A stretch of 64,000 nucleotides of DNA from Candidatus Thiodiazotropha sp. (ex Monitilora ramsayi) (GTDB taxonomy: Bacteria; Pseudomonadota; Gammaproteobacteria; Chromatiales; Chromatiaceae): positions 744,001-808,000 of the forward strand of contig JAHXIO010000005.1 in NCBI GenBank assembly GCA_025655595.1, written 5' to 3'. The translations under genes were made by a program, and so were the position numbers. The notes beneath the pieces are model-generated. The model made no database searches. It had not been told where the DNA came from and saw only the letters and a program-made list of their open reading frames with translations. How positions within the stretch are numbered: position 1 is the first letter of the stretch; the number at the start of each line of letters is the position of its first letter. Below are positions 8,756-17,535 of this stretch, piece by piece.

Positions 8756-9289
8756 TCAGGCGTTGACCAGGCTTCCTTCAATATTATTCGACAATAGCGC
8801 CAACTGACCGCCCCATAGGCGATAGATCAGCAGCTGGCTGTTCTGGCAGAGGTCGTCGACGAATGCCGGAATCCAGTGCAGCAAGTGATCGCGCCAAAGA
8901 CGAATCTGCCATTGGTGCGCACGCGGGTCTGTCGATTCCGCAAGATGGGCGGCAACCTCCAGCTGAGTGCCGAGATAGTCCGCGGGCGTGGATTCCACAT
9001 TGAGACCGGCGTCGCGATAGAGCGCATTGAGTCTATCCACAACCGGATCGGTGTCGGTCTGACGGCGGTAAACCGACTCATAGGGGGGTGCGGCAGTGGG
9101 GTGTTGTTGTTCGACAAAGAGTCTTCTGTACTCATGCTGCCACTGTGAAAGCGGGGTTTCCGCCAGTTCGTACAGTCCGATTTGCATCCAGGGCTGGTCG
9201 TTTGCCAGCTTTTCCAGCAGAGGCAGAGACTCCTCGTCCGGAATTCTGAGCATTAGACTGAGCAGGCGTAGGTGATTTGCGTCGTTCAT
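8756..9289 (-). CDS. TorD/DmsD-family molecular chaperone
   Basis: 177 residues, all-helical TorD-like protein. It shows the family core EYRRLFV...PPYESVYR followed by DYLGTQLEVAAHL and WRDHLLHWIPAFVDDL. Such chaperones bind the Tat signal or apo-form of molybdopterin oxidoreductases during cofactor insertion. No molybdoenzyme gene is beside it; the nearest related system is the nap operon at the left edge, whose own chaperone would be NapD. Start ATG has GAGAAG close upstream. Partner enzyme cannot be named. Confidence 0.8.
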   Translation of the reverse strand: MNDANHLRLLSLMLRIPDEESLPLLEKLANDQPWMQIGLYELAETPLSQWQHEYRRLFVEQQHPTAAPPYESVYRRQTDTDPVVDRLNALYRDAGLNVESTPADYLGTQLEVAAHLAESTDPRAHQWQIRLWRDHLLHWIPAFVDDLCQNSQLLIYRLWGGQLALLSNNIEGSLVNA

Positions 9290-9596
9290 CTCTTCTCACC
9301 CCGATTGATACCGGTGGTTGAATTGACGCGAACAGGAATTGGTAAACCTCGAAATCTCCAAACCATGGCAACTCTCCTTTTGACCCTGATGCGGGTCCGT
9401 CGGCAGTCAGTGCCGGGACCTTTGTTTCGTTTTATATCTGCATCGAATAGGTGTGGGGGAGCAATATCCGTATTGAGGGATCGGGTGTCTACCGATTTAT
9501 GTCAGAGTTTTGATGTGTGTCAACGGAATCGTTTTTCGCCGAACTCGATCGAGTTCGGTCTTGCAGGTGGTTAACCTGTAAAAAAACCAAAGCCGC
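9290..9596. other. Intergenic region with a 20-bp perfect palindrome
   Basis: No convincing gene. It contains the perfect palindrome CCGAACTCGATCGAGTTCGG at 9539-9558 and a short hairpin CAGGT-GGTTA-ACCTG at 9564-9578. The palindrome lies just past the stop of the Cys-rich gene on its downstream side, but neither hairpin has a proper T-tract. Confidence 0.5.
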
Positions 9597-10058
9597 TCAG
9601 TGCTTTTTCGGGCCCCGCTGCCGACCCTGATAGGCCGCCACCTGCTGGATCAGCAGTTGATAGGGCAGGTTATCCAGGCCGTCGAACTGCGCTTTGGCCT
9701 GGTTGATCAATCCATGAATATCCTCCACGCATTGAGGCGGTGTTTCGTCTTCGTCATGAACGGCAAGGTAGAGCCCACGCAGACCGCCAACCTGCAGCCG
9801 CATCGCCTTGCCGTGGGGAAGCACCTCCTTGTCGTTGTTCGATTTCAGGGCGAAGCGGGCCTGCTTGCGCAGATTCTCCAACAACTCGATACACTGCTCC
9901 TGGGCTTCATCCGACAGGCAGTGGATGCCTTCGCGTTCGGCGATACAGACCTTCTTGGCTTGTGAGCAGCCGCAGTGACGGGAGAGCAGGCTCTTCTCAA
10001 AGACGCATTCCCGCTCGTTGATTTCACGATAGGTTTTACGAAAGGCGTCCTGGTCCAT
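9597..10058 (-). CDS. Cysteine-rich conserved hypothetical protein
   Basis: 153 residues, no family recognised. The N-terminal third carries five Cys in a compact pattern: C18, then C29-G-C31, C38 and C47, in ECVFEKSLLSRHCGCSQ and onward, consistent with a metal or Fe-S site. A further Cys occurs near 109 (PPQCVED). The rest is helical and soluble with a basic tail. It is last in a three-gene minus-strand operon, grxC-hslR-this gene, 9 bases after hslR, suggesting a role in redox or stress physiology. Confidence 0.7.
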   Translation of the reverse strand: MDQDAFRKTYREINERECVFEKSLLSRHCGCSQAKKVCIAEREGIHCLSDEAQEQCIELLENLRKQARFALKSNNDKEVLPHGKAMRLQVGGLRGLYLAVHDEDETPPQCVEDIHGLINQAKAQFDGLDNLPYQLLIQQVAAYQGRQRGPKKH

Positions 10059-10067
10059 CTCTATGTC

Positions 10068-10472
10068 CTACTCACCCTTGCCGGTAAAACGGTGGATCAT
10101 GCGGCGGTCCCTTTTGTTCATCTTGCTCCGGATCGGTCTCGGGGAATGGAGGCGCTCCAGCCGACGAGTCTCCCGCATCTGCTCGCGTCGCTCCAGGCTC
10201 TCCGGCGTCTCTTCGTAGAAGGTGCGTGCCTCCGAGGCGGGCCTTCTCTTCGAGGCGAGTACGCGGACCTCCACATCGTACTCCTCCGTCGGGGTATGGA
10301 TGCGCAGATGGGAACCGACCTTGACCTCTTTGCCGGGCTTGGTGCGCTGTCCGTTGAGATGCACCTTGCCGCCGTTGATGGCCTCGGTGGCTATCTGGCG
10401 GGTCTTGAAGAAACGGGCCGCCCACAGCCATTTGTCGAGCCTGACCTTCTCTCCTTCCACTGTCGTCTCCAC
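10068..10472 (-). CDS. hslR: Ribosome-associated heat shock protein Hsp15
   Basis: 134 residues, matching E. coli Hsp15 (133). The N-terminal S4 RNA-binding domain is clear: VRLDKWLWAARFFKTR, then GGKVHLNGQRTKPGKEVKVG. Hsp15 binds free 50S subunits carrying a blocked nascent chain and helps recycle them after heat shock. The C-terminus is strongly basic. It starts 3 bases after the grxC stop, so the two are cotranscribed. Confidence 0.93.
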   Translation of the reverse strand: METTVEGEKVRLDKWLWAARFFKTRQIATEAINGGKVHLNGQRTKPGKEVKVGSHLRIHTPTEEYDVEVRVLASKRRPASEARTFYEETPESLERREQMRETRRLERLHSPRPIRSKMNKRDRRMIHRFTGKGE

Positions 10473-10475
10473 CGC

Positions 10476-10739
10476 TTACTCGGTTTCGATCCCCAGCAGT
10501 TCATCCAGTCGGCCCGACATCTCCAGGGATGCCAGGTCGTCGTAACCGCCTACATGGAAATCGTCAATAAAGATCTGGGGCACGGTATGGCGGTTACTCC
10601 GCTGCATCATCTCCTGCATGATCTCCTGGTTATGGTCGATGCGGATCTCCTCGAAACTGATCCCCTTATTGTCGAGCAGATATTTTGCGCGTACACAGTA
10701 GGGACAGATGGCGGTGGTGTACATAACCACGTTTGGCAT
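10476..10739 (-). CDS. grxC: Glutaredoxin 3
   Basis: 87 residues, full-length class I glutaredoxin. Active site CPYC (residues 12-15) in TTAICPYCVRAK, the cis-Pro segment HTVPQIFID and the glutathione-binding GGYDDL. It reduces disulfides and mixed glutathione disulfides in the cytoplasm, using glutathione. First gene of grxC-hslR-Cys-rich protein. Confidence 0.95.
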   Translation of the reverse strand: MPNVVMYTTAICPYCVRAKYLLDNKGISFEEIRIDHNQEIMQEMMQRSNRHTVPQIFIDDFHVGGYDDLASLEMSGRLDELLGIETE

Positions 10740-10993
10740 AAAAGATTCCTTAAAAGATTTGTGACAGTCGACTTCATGCCTTTCAGGTCAGGAAGTAACT
10801 GCTTGTAAATGATGAAAAAACTATTATTAGATTGTGAACTATCCTAGCAGCAGTATGGCCGGAGTTCCATGTTGTCACGGGTAAAACCGGCATATCTCAT
10901 GTCAACTGGAGGGTTGATTGCGTCACCGGTGGTCGCACCATTAGACTTGTGCCGGATTTTTTTCAGTCTCTCTCAAATCACCAGGGTATGCCG

Positions 10994-13651
10994 ATGCGAA
11001 CAGACAGTGCCAAGACCATCTATCTTAAGGACTATCGTCCCCCCGACTATCTGGTCGACAGCGTCGAGCTTGCGTTCGATCTGCGCGACGAGGTGACGGA
11101 GGTGACCTGCTCCCTGCAGATCCACAAGAACCCGGCCAGCGAGAGGGCCCATCCGCCGCTGAAGCTCGACGGAGAGGGGCTGAAGCTCATCGAGTTGAAG
11201 CTGGACAATACTCCCCTGTCGGCGGATGACTATCGTTATGATGCATCGCGCCTGACCATCGAATCGGTTCCCGAGCGCTTCACTCTCACCAGCCGGGTGG
11301 AGATCCGGCCACAGGACAACACCGCACTCGAGGGACTCTATCGATCTGGCAGTCTCTACTGTACCCAGTGCGAGGCGGAGGGCTTCCGTCGTATCACCTT
11401 CTTCCCCGACAGGCCCGACGTGATGTCGGCCTTCACCACGACCATCACCGCAGACAAACAGCGCTATCCGGTGTTGCTCTCGAACGGCAACTGCACCGAG
11501 GAGACCGATCTGTCCGACGGCCGTCACCGGGTGACCTGGCAGGACCCCTTTCCCAAACCCTGCTACCTCTTCGCCCTGGTGGCGGGGGATCTGCGCTATC
11601 AGCAGGACAGCTACACCACCCAGTCGGGCCGTGAGGTCGACCTGCGCATCTATGTTGAGCCGGAGAACATCGACAAGTGCGACCACGCCATGCGCTCCCT
11701 CAAATACGCCATGGCCTGGGACGAGGCACACTATGGCCGTGAATACGATCTCGACATCTTCATGATCGTGGCGGTCAACGACTTCAACATGGGGGCGATG
11801 GAGAACAAGGGGCTCAACATCTTCAATTCCAAATATGTACTGGCCCGCCCCGACACCGCCACCGACCGTGACTTCCAGGGCATCGAAGGGGTCATCGCCC
11901 ACGAGTACTTCCACAACTGGACCGGCAACCGAATCACCTGCCGGGACTGGTTCCAGTTGAGCCTGAAGGAGGGGCTGACCGTCTTCCGCGACCAGGAGTT
12001 TTCCGCCGACATGGGCTCCCGCGGGGTCAAGCGCATCGAGGATGTGCGCCTGCTGCGCAGTCATCAGTTCGGTGAGGACGCCGGGCCCATGGCCCATCCG
12101 GTCAGACCCGACAGCTACATGGAGATCAACAACTTCTACACCGTGACCGTCTATGAGAAGGGGGCGGAGGTGGTCCGCATGCAGGCCAACCTGCTTGGTC
12201 CCAAGGACTACCGTAAAGCCACCGATCTCTATTTCGAGCGCCACGACGGCCAGGCGGTCACCACCGAGGATTTCGTCAAATGCATGGAGGACGCCAGCGA
12301 CCGCGACCTGAGTCAGTTCAGGCGTTGGTATGAGCAGGCGGGCACTCCTGAAATAAAGGTCGAGGCGGAATTCGACGCTTTATCCAACAGCTATCACCTC
12401 GATTTCCATCAAAGCTGCCCACCCACGCCGGGGCAGCCAGAGAAGCAGCCCTTCCATATCCCCGTGGCCATCGCCCTGCTCGATGAGGCGGGGAATGAAC
12501 TGCCGCTGCAACTGCAAGATGGGATGGTACCCGGTCCCACCCTGCGCGTGTTGGAACTGTCTGCGCCGGAACAGCGCTTCACCTTCACGGGTATGACTAA
12601 GCCGCCAGTTCCGTCACTGCTGCGGGGCTTCTCCGCGCCGGTCAAGCTCGATTTTGACTACAGCGACCGGGAGCTGATGTTCCTCATGGCCAGGGACTCG
12701 GACGACTTCAACCGCTGGGATGCGGCGCATACCCTCTCCCAGCGTACCCTGCTGGATCTGGTTGCCAATATCCAGGCAGGCAAGCCGCTCAGTATCGATA
12801 TGGGTTATGTGGAAGCCTTCGCCAAGGCGTTGAACGATGAGCAGGCGGACAAGGCCCTGCTCGCAGAGGTGCTGAGCCTGCCTTCGGAATCGACCATCGG
12901 TGATAAGATGGATGTGGTGGACGTTGAGGCGATCCACAATGCCCGGGAGTGGCTCAAACATGAGCTTGCCACGCGTCTTCGGGAGGATCTGTTGCGGATC
13001 TACAGCACCCATTGCCAACCCGGTGATTACGATATCGAACACGCCTCCATGGCCAGGCGCAGCCTCAAGAACCTGGCGCTCAATCTGCTGATGCAGCTCA
13101 ACGAGCCGGAGGTCAACGAACTCTGTATGAATCAGTTCCAGGCAGCGAACAATATGACCGATGTGATGGCCGCCCTCAGCGCGCTGGTGAATACCGACTG
13201 TCCACAACGGGATGAAGCCCTGGCCGCCTTTGAGACCAAATGGCATGACGACCCCCTGGTCATGGACAAGTGGTTCTCGGTGCAGGCGAATGCCAAACTT
13301 CCCGGCACCCTGCAGCAGGTAAAATCCCTGATGACCCACCCGGCATTCTCCCTGCGCAACCCGAACAAGGTACGCAGTCTGGTGGGGGTCTTCTGCAGCG
13401 CCAACCTGATCCACTTCCACGCGGCAGACGGTTCCGGTTACGAATTTCTCACCGATCATGTACTGGCCCTCGACAGTCTCAACCCGCAGATCGCCGCGCG
13501 CATGCTGCGCATCATGAGCCGCTGGCGTCGTTACGATGTGCACCGGCAGGCGTTGATGAAGGCTCAGTTCGAACGGGTGTTGGCGAAATCCGACGTCTCC
13601 AAGGATGTATTCGAGATCGCCAGCAAGAGCCTGGCGGAAGCCGAGGGATGA
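10994..13651 (+). CDS. pepN: Aminopeptidase N
   Basis: 885 residues from ATG 10994 (AGGG seven bases upstream). A second ATG two codons earlier (10988) and a GTG at 10949 are in frame; the chosen start matches E. coli PepN, whose sequence begins just before the KDYRPPDY segment. M1-family zinc aminopeptidase: exopeptidase motif GAMEN, zinc motif HEYFHNWTGN followed 18 residues later by the third ligand in LKEGLTVF. Releases N-terminal amino acids from peptides in the cytoplasm. Monocistronic; the downstream gap is filled with GC-rich repeats. Confidence 0.95.
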   Translation: MRTDSAKTIYLKDYRPPDYLVDSVELAFDLRDEVTEVTCSLQIHKNPASERAHPPLKLDGEGLKLIELKLDNTPLSADDYRYDASRLTIESVPERFTLTSRVEIRPQDNTALEGLYRSGSLYCTQCEAEGFRRITFFPDRPDVMSAFTTTITADKQRYPVLLSNGNCTEETDLSDGRHRVTWQDPFPKPCYLFALVAGDLRYQQDSYTTQSGREVDLRIYVEPENIDKCDHAMRSLKYAMAWDEAHYGREYDLDIFMIVAVNDFNMGAMENKGLNIFNSKYVLARPDTATDRDFQGIEGVIAHEYFHNWTGNRITCRDWFQLSLKEGLTVFRDQEFSADMGSRGVKRIEDVRLLRSHQFGEDAGPMAHPVRPDSYMEINNFYTVTVYEKGAEVVRMQANLLGPKDYRKATDLYFERHDGQAVTTEDFVKCMEDASDRDLSQFRRWYEQAGTPEIKVEAEFDALSNSYHLDFHQSCPPTPGQPEKQPFHIPVAIALLDEAGNELPLQLQDGMVPGPTLRVLELSAPEQRFTFTGMTKPPVPSLLRGFSAPVKLDFDYSDRELMFLMARDSDDFNRWDAAHTLSQRTLLDLVANIQAGKPLSIDMGYVEAFAKALNDEQADKALLAEVLSLPSESTIGDKMDVVDVEAIHNAREWLKHELATRLREDLLRIYSTHCQPGDYDIEHASMARRSLKNLALNLLMQLNEPEVNELCMNQFQAANNMTDVMAALSALVNTDCPQRDEALAAFETKWHDDPLVMDKWFSVQANAKLPGTLQQVKSLMTHPAFSLRNPNKVRSLVGVFCSANLIHFHAADGSGYEFLTDHVLALDSLNPQIAARMLRIMSRWRRYDVHRQALMKAQFERVLAKSDVSKDVFEIASKSLAEAEG

Positions 13652-13684
13652 TGATTGTACCGGTAGCGGGAAAACTGTCCTTCG

Positions 13685-13815
13685 GTGGGGCAGGGCCCCA
13701 CCCTACATGTTTGCTCAGGCCGTAGGGTGCGGCTCTGCCGCACCAAAACCCATTGAGCATTGAATCGAATGGGGATGGCTTAATCGTACAGTAGGGCGGG
13801 GGCCCCTGCCCCACC
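13685..13815. repeat. GC-rich inverted repeats (GTAGGGTGCGGC family), locus 2
   Basis: Three units: GGTGGGGCAGGGCCCCACCC (13685-13704), GTAGGGTGCGGCTCTGCCGC (13722-13741) and GTAGGGCGGGGGCCCCTGCC (13791-13810), each continuing a few bases. The first two face each other, as at locus 1. They fill the 340-base gap between pepN and the CHAD gene; no gene is seen there. Confidence 0.75.
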
Positions 13816-13990
13816 AACCCTCCCACAACTCGCACAACACCTTCTATACTGATCTTTTGAAGCCTCTCCTGGAACCCATCCGGCACCGGCTAAAACAACA
13901 AATCAAAAACCAAAACTTCAGGAACTTCATGGATTTGTCACAGTCACCCCTGTCGGTTAACCTTCTTGTCTTGGCAGAAGCGAGAAGTTA

Positions 13991-15544
13991 ATGACACCAC
14001 AAGCGATCTCCTATCTTTTACCGGACGCACTCGATCTGGAGAGTCTCAAGGCACACCTGTCCGAAAACAATGCTCTGCAGGAAGATCCCGCGGTGGAAGC
14101 CGCCCAAATCTTCTACGACAGTTTCGACTGGCGGGTCTGGCAGGCGGGTGGTGAACTGGTGGTGGAAGAGAACCCGCAGAAGCGACTCTGCTGGATCAAC
14201 CGCAAGACCAGCGAACACGAGCTCTGTCAGGAGACTGATGAGGTGCCGGGTTTTCCAGCCAGTCTTCCGGAAGGCGAACTGCAAAACCGCCTCGCCGAGG
14301 CCCTGGAGATGCGGGTGCTGCTGCCCCAGGTCAAGATCCGGCAGAAGCAGCGCACCTTGCGCATCCTCGACGACGAAGAGAAAACCGTGGTGCGTATCGT
14401 CCTCACGGAGAACCGCTACGCCTCCCTCGATGGCAAGCAGACCGGCGAACTGGACGGCCGCGTGCTGCTGAAACCTCTCAAGGGTTACAATGGCGACTTC
14501 GAGCGTCTGCGCACACAGCTAGAGACCATGAAGCTGATCGCAGCGGAACAGAGTCTCTACGAATATGCTCTCATTGGCATCGGTCGCAAGCCGGGGGACT
14601 ACAGCTCCAAGCTCAACTACCGCCTCGATCCGGACGCCCGTTCCGACGCCACCGCCAAGAAGATCATGCTCAGTCTGCTGGATACACTGGAGATCAACAT
14701 CCCGGGTACCAAGGCCAATCTCGACAGCGAATTTCTGCACGACCTGCGGGTCTCTACCCGGCGCACACGCTCCGCCATGAGTCAGATCAAAGCGGTCTTT
14801 GAGCCGGAAGAGCTGGAGCCCTTCAAGCAGGGGCTCGCCTGGATCGGTCAGGTCACCGGTCCCACCCGGGATATGGACGTCTACCTGCTGGAGTTCGATG
14901 ACTACCAGGCCAGCCTGCCCGAGACCATGCGCGGTGATCTCGAGCCCTTCCGCACTTTCCTCGTCGAGCATCACAAACAGGCGCAGAAGGATCTGGTGAA
15001 AAAGCTCAACTCGCCCCACTTCCGCAAGGTGGTCAAGTCCTGGCGCGCCTGGCTCAACGAACCGTTACCGAGGAAACCCAAGGCCCCCAACGCCACCCGT
15101 CCTATCGCCAGCCTGGCCGATCAGCGCATCCACAAGCTCTACGACAAGGTGCTGAAGGATGGCGGCAAGATCAAGGCTGATTCGAAACCCGAGCTGCTGC
15201 ACGACCTGCGCAAGGACTGCAAAAAACTGCGCTACCTGATGGAGTTTTTCCAGAGCCTCTATCCCAAGCCGCAGGTTCGGGCACTGATCAAAGAGCTGAA
15301 GATCATCCTCGATAACCTTGGTGCCTTTCAGGACCTGCAGGTGCAGGCCGAATCCCTCGAGGCCCTCGGCCAGCAGATGATGGAGGAGGGCGCACCCGCC
15401 AGCGCATTGATGGCCATGGGTATCCTCGTCGGTCAGTTACTGGAGCGCCAGGTGCAGGCGAGAGAAGAGTTCGCCGGCCTCTACGCCGCCTTCAGCAGTG
15501 AAGAAAACCGGCTGGCATTCAAGAAGTTGTTCGGGGGTGCCTAA
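13991..15544 (+). CDS. CHAD domain-containing protein
   Basis: 517 residues. The N-terminal part (about 1-220) resembles a degenerate CYTH-like region. The C-terminal part (about 225-510) is a CHAD domain, an all-helical module with conserved His and basic residues: HDLRVSTRRTRSAM and the repeat HDLRKDCKKLRYLMEFF. CHAD domains bind polyphosphate and localise to polyP granules in other bacteria; that role is inferred here. The stop codon shares a base with the start of the next ParA-type gene (TAATG), so the two are translationally coupled. Confidence 0.85.
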   Translation: MTPQAISYLLPDALDLESLKAHLSENNALQEDPAVEAAQIFYDSFDWRVWQAGGELVVEENPQKRLCWINRKTSEHELCQETDEVPGFPASLPEGELQNRLAEALEMRVLLPQVKIRQKQRTLRILDDEEKTVVRIVLTENRYASLDGKQTGELDGRVLLKPLKGYNGDFERLRTQLETMKLIAAEQSLYEYALIGIGRKPGDYSSKLNYRLDPDARSDATAKKIMLSLLDTLEINIPGTKANLDSEFLHDLRVSTRRTRSAMSQIKAVFEPEELEPFKQGLAWIGQVTGPTRDMDVYLLEFDDYQASLPETMRGDLEPFRTFLVEHHKQAQKDLVKKLNSPHFRKVVKSWRAWLNEPLPRKPKAPNATRPIASLADQRIHKLYDKVLKDGGKIKADSKPELLHDLRKDCKKLRYLMEFFQSLYPKPQVRALIKELKIILDNLGAFQDLQVQAESLEALGQQMMEEGAPASALMAMGILVGQLLERQVQAREEFAGLYAAFSSEENRLAFKKLFGGA

Positions 15545-16293
15545 TGCATATCATCGGGGTCTACAACATCAAAGGGGGCGTCGGTAAAACCGCCACTGCG
15601 GTCAATCTCGCCTTCCTCGCCGCCCGCCAGGGCTACCGCACCCTGATCTGGGATCTCGATCCCCAGGCTGCGGCCACCTTTTACTTCCGTATCAAGCCCA
15701 AGGTCAAAGGGGGCAGCAGAAAGCTCATCGCCGGTCAGGTTGAACTCGACGAAGTGGTCAAGGCCACTGATTTCGAAAACCTCGACATGCTCCCGGCTGA
15801 TTTCTCCTACCGCAACATGGACCTGCGGTTGGAAGATACCAAGAAGCCGACCAAGCAACTGCTCAAACTGCTGCGGCCTCTATCGAAGGCCTACGATTAC
15901 GTTTTCCTCGACTGTCCGCCGAGCATCTCCCTGGTCTCGGAAAACATCTTCCGCGCCGCCGAAGGCCTGCTGTTACCGCTGATCCCCACCACGCTCTCCC
16001 TGCGTACCTATCAGCAACTGCTCGACTTCCTCGAAGGCCATCGCATTACCGGTCTCGAGTTGATGCCCTTCTTCTCCATGGTCGACCGCCGCAAGAAGAT
16101 GCACCTGGATGTCATGCGCGACCTGCCCGACCAGCGTGGCGAACTGCTCAGGGCGCAGATCCCCTATGCAAGCGACGTGGAAAAGATGGGTATCCACCGC
16201 ATGCCGGTGGAAGGGTTTGCTCCGAACAGTTTCGCCGCCAGTGCCTATCAGGCTTTATGGATGGATGTGCAGGAAAGGCTGAGGAACGCTTAA
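15544..16293 (+). CDS. ParA-family ATPase coupled to a CHAD protein
   Basis: 249 residues. Deviant Walker A KGGVGKTATAVNL (from residue 10), Walker A' LIWDLDPQAAATFYF and Walker B YVFLDCPPSISL place it in the ParA/MinD/Soj group. No ParB-like partner or parS site is visible, so it is not an ordinary chromosome partition gene. It overlaps the CHAD gene by one base. One plausible role, inferred from the pairing, is positioning of the structure to which the CHAD protein binds, such as a polyphosphate granule. Confidence 0.88.
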   Translation: MHIIGVYNIKGGVGKTATAVNLAFLAARQGYRTLIWDLDPQAAATFYFRIKPKVKGGSRKLIAGQVELDEVVKATDFENLDMLPADFSYRNMDLRLEDTKKPTKQLLKLLRPLSKAYDYVFLDCPPSISLVSENIFRAAEGLLLPLIPTTLSLRTYQQLLDFLEGHRITGLELMPFFSMVDRRKKMHLDVMRDLPDQRGELLRAQIPYASDVEKMGIHRMPVEGFAPNSFAASAYQALWMDVQERLRNA

Positions 16294-16427
16294 AAAATCA
16301 CTCAAAGGGAGAAACTGACAGGGATGTGTAGCTACTTAGCGAACTACCGAGATACCAGGCTTGATCCGGGGTGTAGAAAGCGTCACGGGTCTGTGGCGGT
16401 ATTGTTGAGAACTTTTTGCAGCATAGT

Positions 16428-16477
16428 TCATTACTTGTGCCAGCGACATAACTCATTATGTGTGCCAGCAATATAAG
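16428..16477 (+). repeat. Two 25-bp tandem direct repeats before the first cassette
   Basis: TCATTACTTGTGCCAGCGAC (from 16428) and TCATTATGTGTGCCAGCAAT (from 16453) repeat with a 25-base period. They end eight bases before a GTTAAGT core (16484-16490) that fits the integron recombination consensus GTTRRRY. Integron attI sites have direct repeats beside the core, so this could be an attI-like remnant; no integrase gene is nearby. Confidence 0.4.
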
Positions 16478-16493
16478 TAACTGTTAAGTGACT

Positions 16494-17003
16494 ATGAATA
16501 TTCGAATTTACCCTGAATATTTCCAAGGCCAGCTATGTTCGAGAGACGTTGAAATATACGGGGATAGTACCGATGGATTCAGTCGAATGAAACTTCAGCT
16601 TCACGGCGAAATTCAGTGTTATTACGATAAGATAAATTCAGATGGGAATAACACTCCTTCTGAAAATACATTTGAGCCCTGTATATTTGAAATAGAATCA
16701 GTTGCCGTTGGGCTTATCTGTTGTATGGATATTAATGACCCCCAAGTGTATGTACCAGTCATAGATGACTTGATGGAATTCAAGTGTGAAAATAAAGTTC
16801 TGGCAATCTCTGCTTTTATGACTGACAGGTCGTGGTTTAGTGGAGATTCAGTAGCATCATATCTTAGTGGGCTCTATGTTGTTTTAGCAAATGGATGTGG
16901 CCTAGGTCCAAAATCCTTTATCACAGATGCTAAAGGCAACAAATTATCCAGCTCGGATATAACTTTGGGTAACGTAAGCATTATAAACTATGGCGTCACT
17001 TAA
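16494..17003 (+). CDS. Hypothetical protein of integron cassette 1
   Basis: 169 residues from ATG 16494 (a GTG two codons upstream is also possible). No family recognised. Soluble, acidic, beta-rich looking, with Cys-Cys at VGLICCMD and no signal peptide or membrane helix. Base composition is clearly AT-richer than the CHAD-ParA genes before it. The stop codon lies inside the attC element that follows, a normal arrangement for a gene cassette. Together with the GTTAAGT core just upstream this fits a mobile cassette of about 590 bases. Confidence 0.6.
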   Translation: MNIRIYPEYFQGQLCSRDVEIYGDSTDGFSRMKLQLHGEIQCYYDKINSDGNNTPSENTFEPCIFEIESVAVGLICCMDINDPQVYVPVIDDLMEFKCENKVLAISAFMTDRSWFSGDSVASYLSGLYVVLANGCGLGPKSFITDAKGNKLSSSDITLGNVSIINYGVT

Positions 17004-17075
17004 CAAGGCCAGCCAGAGGGACCAAAAAACCGCCGCTTCGCTCTGGTTTTTCGGCCCCTGCTGGCGGCGTTAGGC
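16998..17075 (+). mobile_element. attC: attC recombination site 1
   Basis: 78 bp with outer cores ACTTAAC (16998-17004, fits RYYYAAC) and GTTAGGC (17069-17075, fits GTTRRRY). Inside, GCCAGC pairs with GCTGGC, AGGG with CCCT, and CCAAAAAACC with GGTTTTTCGG, giving the long imperfect hairpin used by integron integrases. It starts at the end of the preceding gene, as attC sites do. Confidence 0.85.
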
Positions 17076-17081
17076 TTCAAA

Positions 17082-17531
17082 ATGAACTCGTGGATTCGAC
17101 GCCATTGGCCAATATTACTCGTGTTAGGTGTTCTGGCATCGACATTGGGGTTCTTGAATTATGCCTTCCAGGGTATTTTCAGTGGGGCAACAGAATGTGA
17201 TGAGGATTCAAGAGCAGTGCGTTATGTTCGTTCTCTTCCGGAGGATCGGTTTGCCAGGCTATACAAAGATATGGAGAGTTACTCTGAAAAGGATATCTTT
17301 GAATATGAGAATTTCGGAAGTAACACATTCCCGGATGAATTCAATGATCTAGAAGTTGTGAGAATACGGCCAAAAGATGGAAATATCATGGTAAATGGAT
17401 GCTTTGACCATTATGTCTATTTAGAATTTCATGGGCTTGGTCGCGGCCATAAAAGACAAATGAAACCAGCTATACAGTTGCGTTGGGGAGAAGGCCCGAC
17501 AAGCGGTACCGAAATTGTGTGGCAAGAATGA
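17082..17531 (+). CDS. Hypothetical membrane-anchored protein of integron cassette 2
   Basis: 149 residues, start ATG seven bases after attC 1. One N-terminal hydrophobic segment (about 9-31, PILLVLGVLASTLGFLNYAF) after a basic start suggests an inner-membrane anchor with a periplasmic remainder. The rest shows no known motif; Cys residues occur in GATECDED and NGCFDHY. AT-richer than flanking core genes. Flanked by attC sites on both sides, so it is a complete cassette of about 534 bases. Confidence 0.6.
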   Translation: MNSWIRRHWPILLVLGVLASTLGFLNYAFQGIFSGATECDEDSRAVRYVRSLPEDRFARLYKDMESYSEKDIFEYENFGSNTFPDEFNDLEVVRIRPKDGNIMVNGCFDHYVYLEFHGLGRGHKRQMKPAIQLRWGEGPTSGTEIVWQE

Positions 17532-17535
17532 AAAA

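Noticed and set aside
10973-12244. 423-codon open frame antisense to pepN
   Set aside because: Shadow of pepN, whose zinc and GAMEN motifs are intact on the plus strand.
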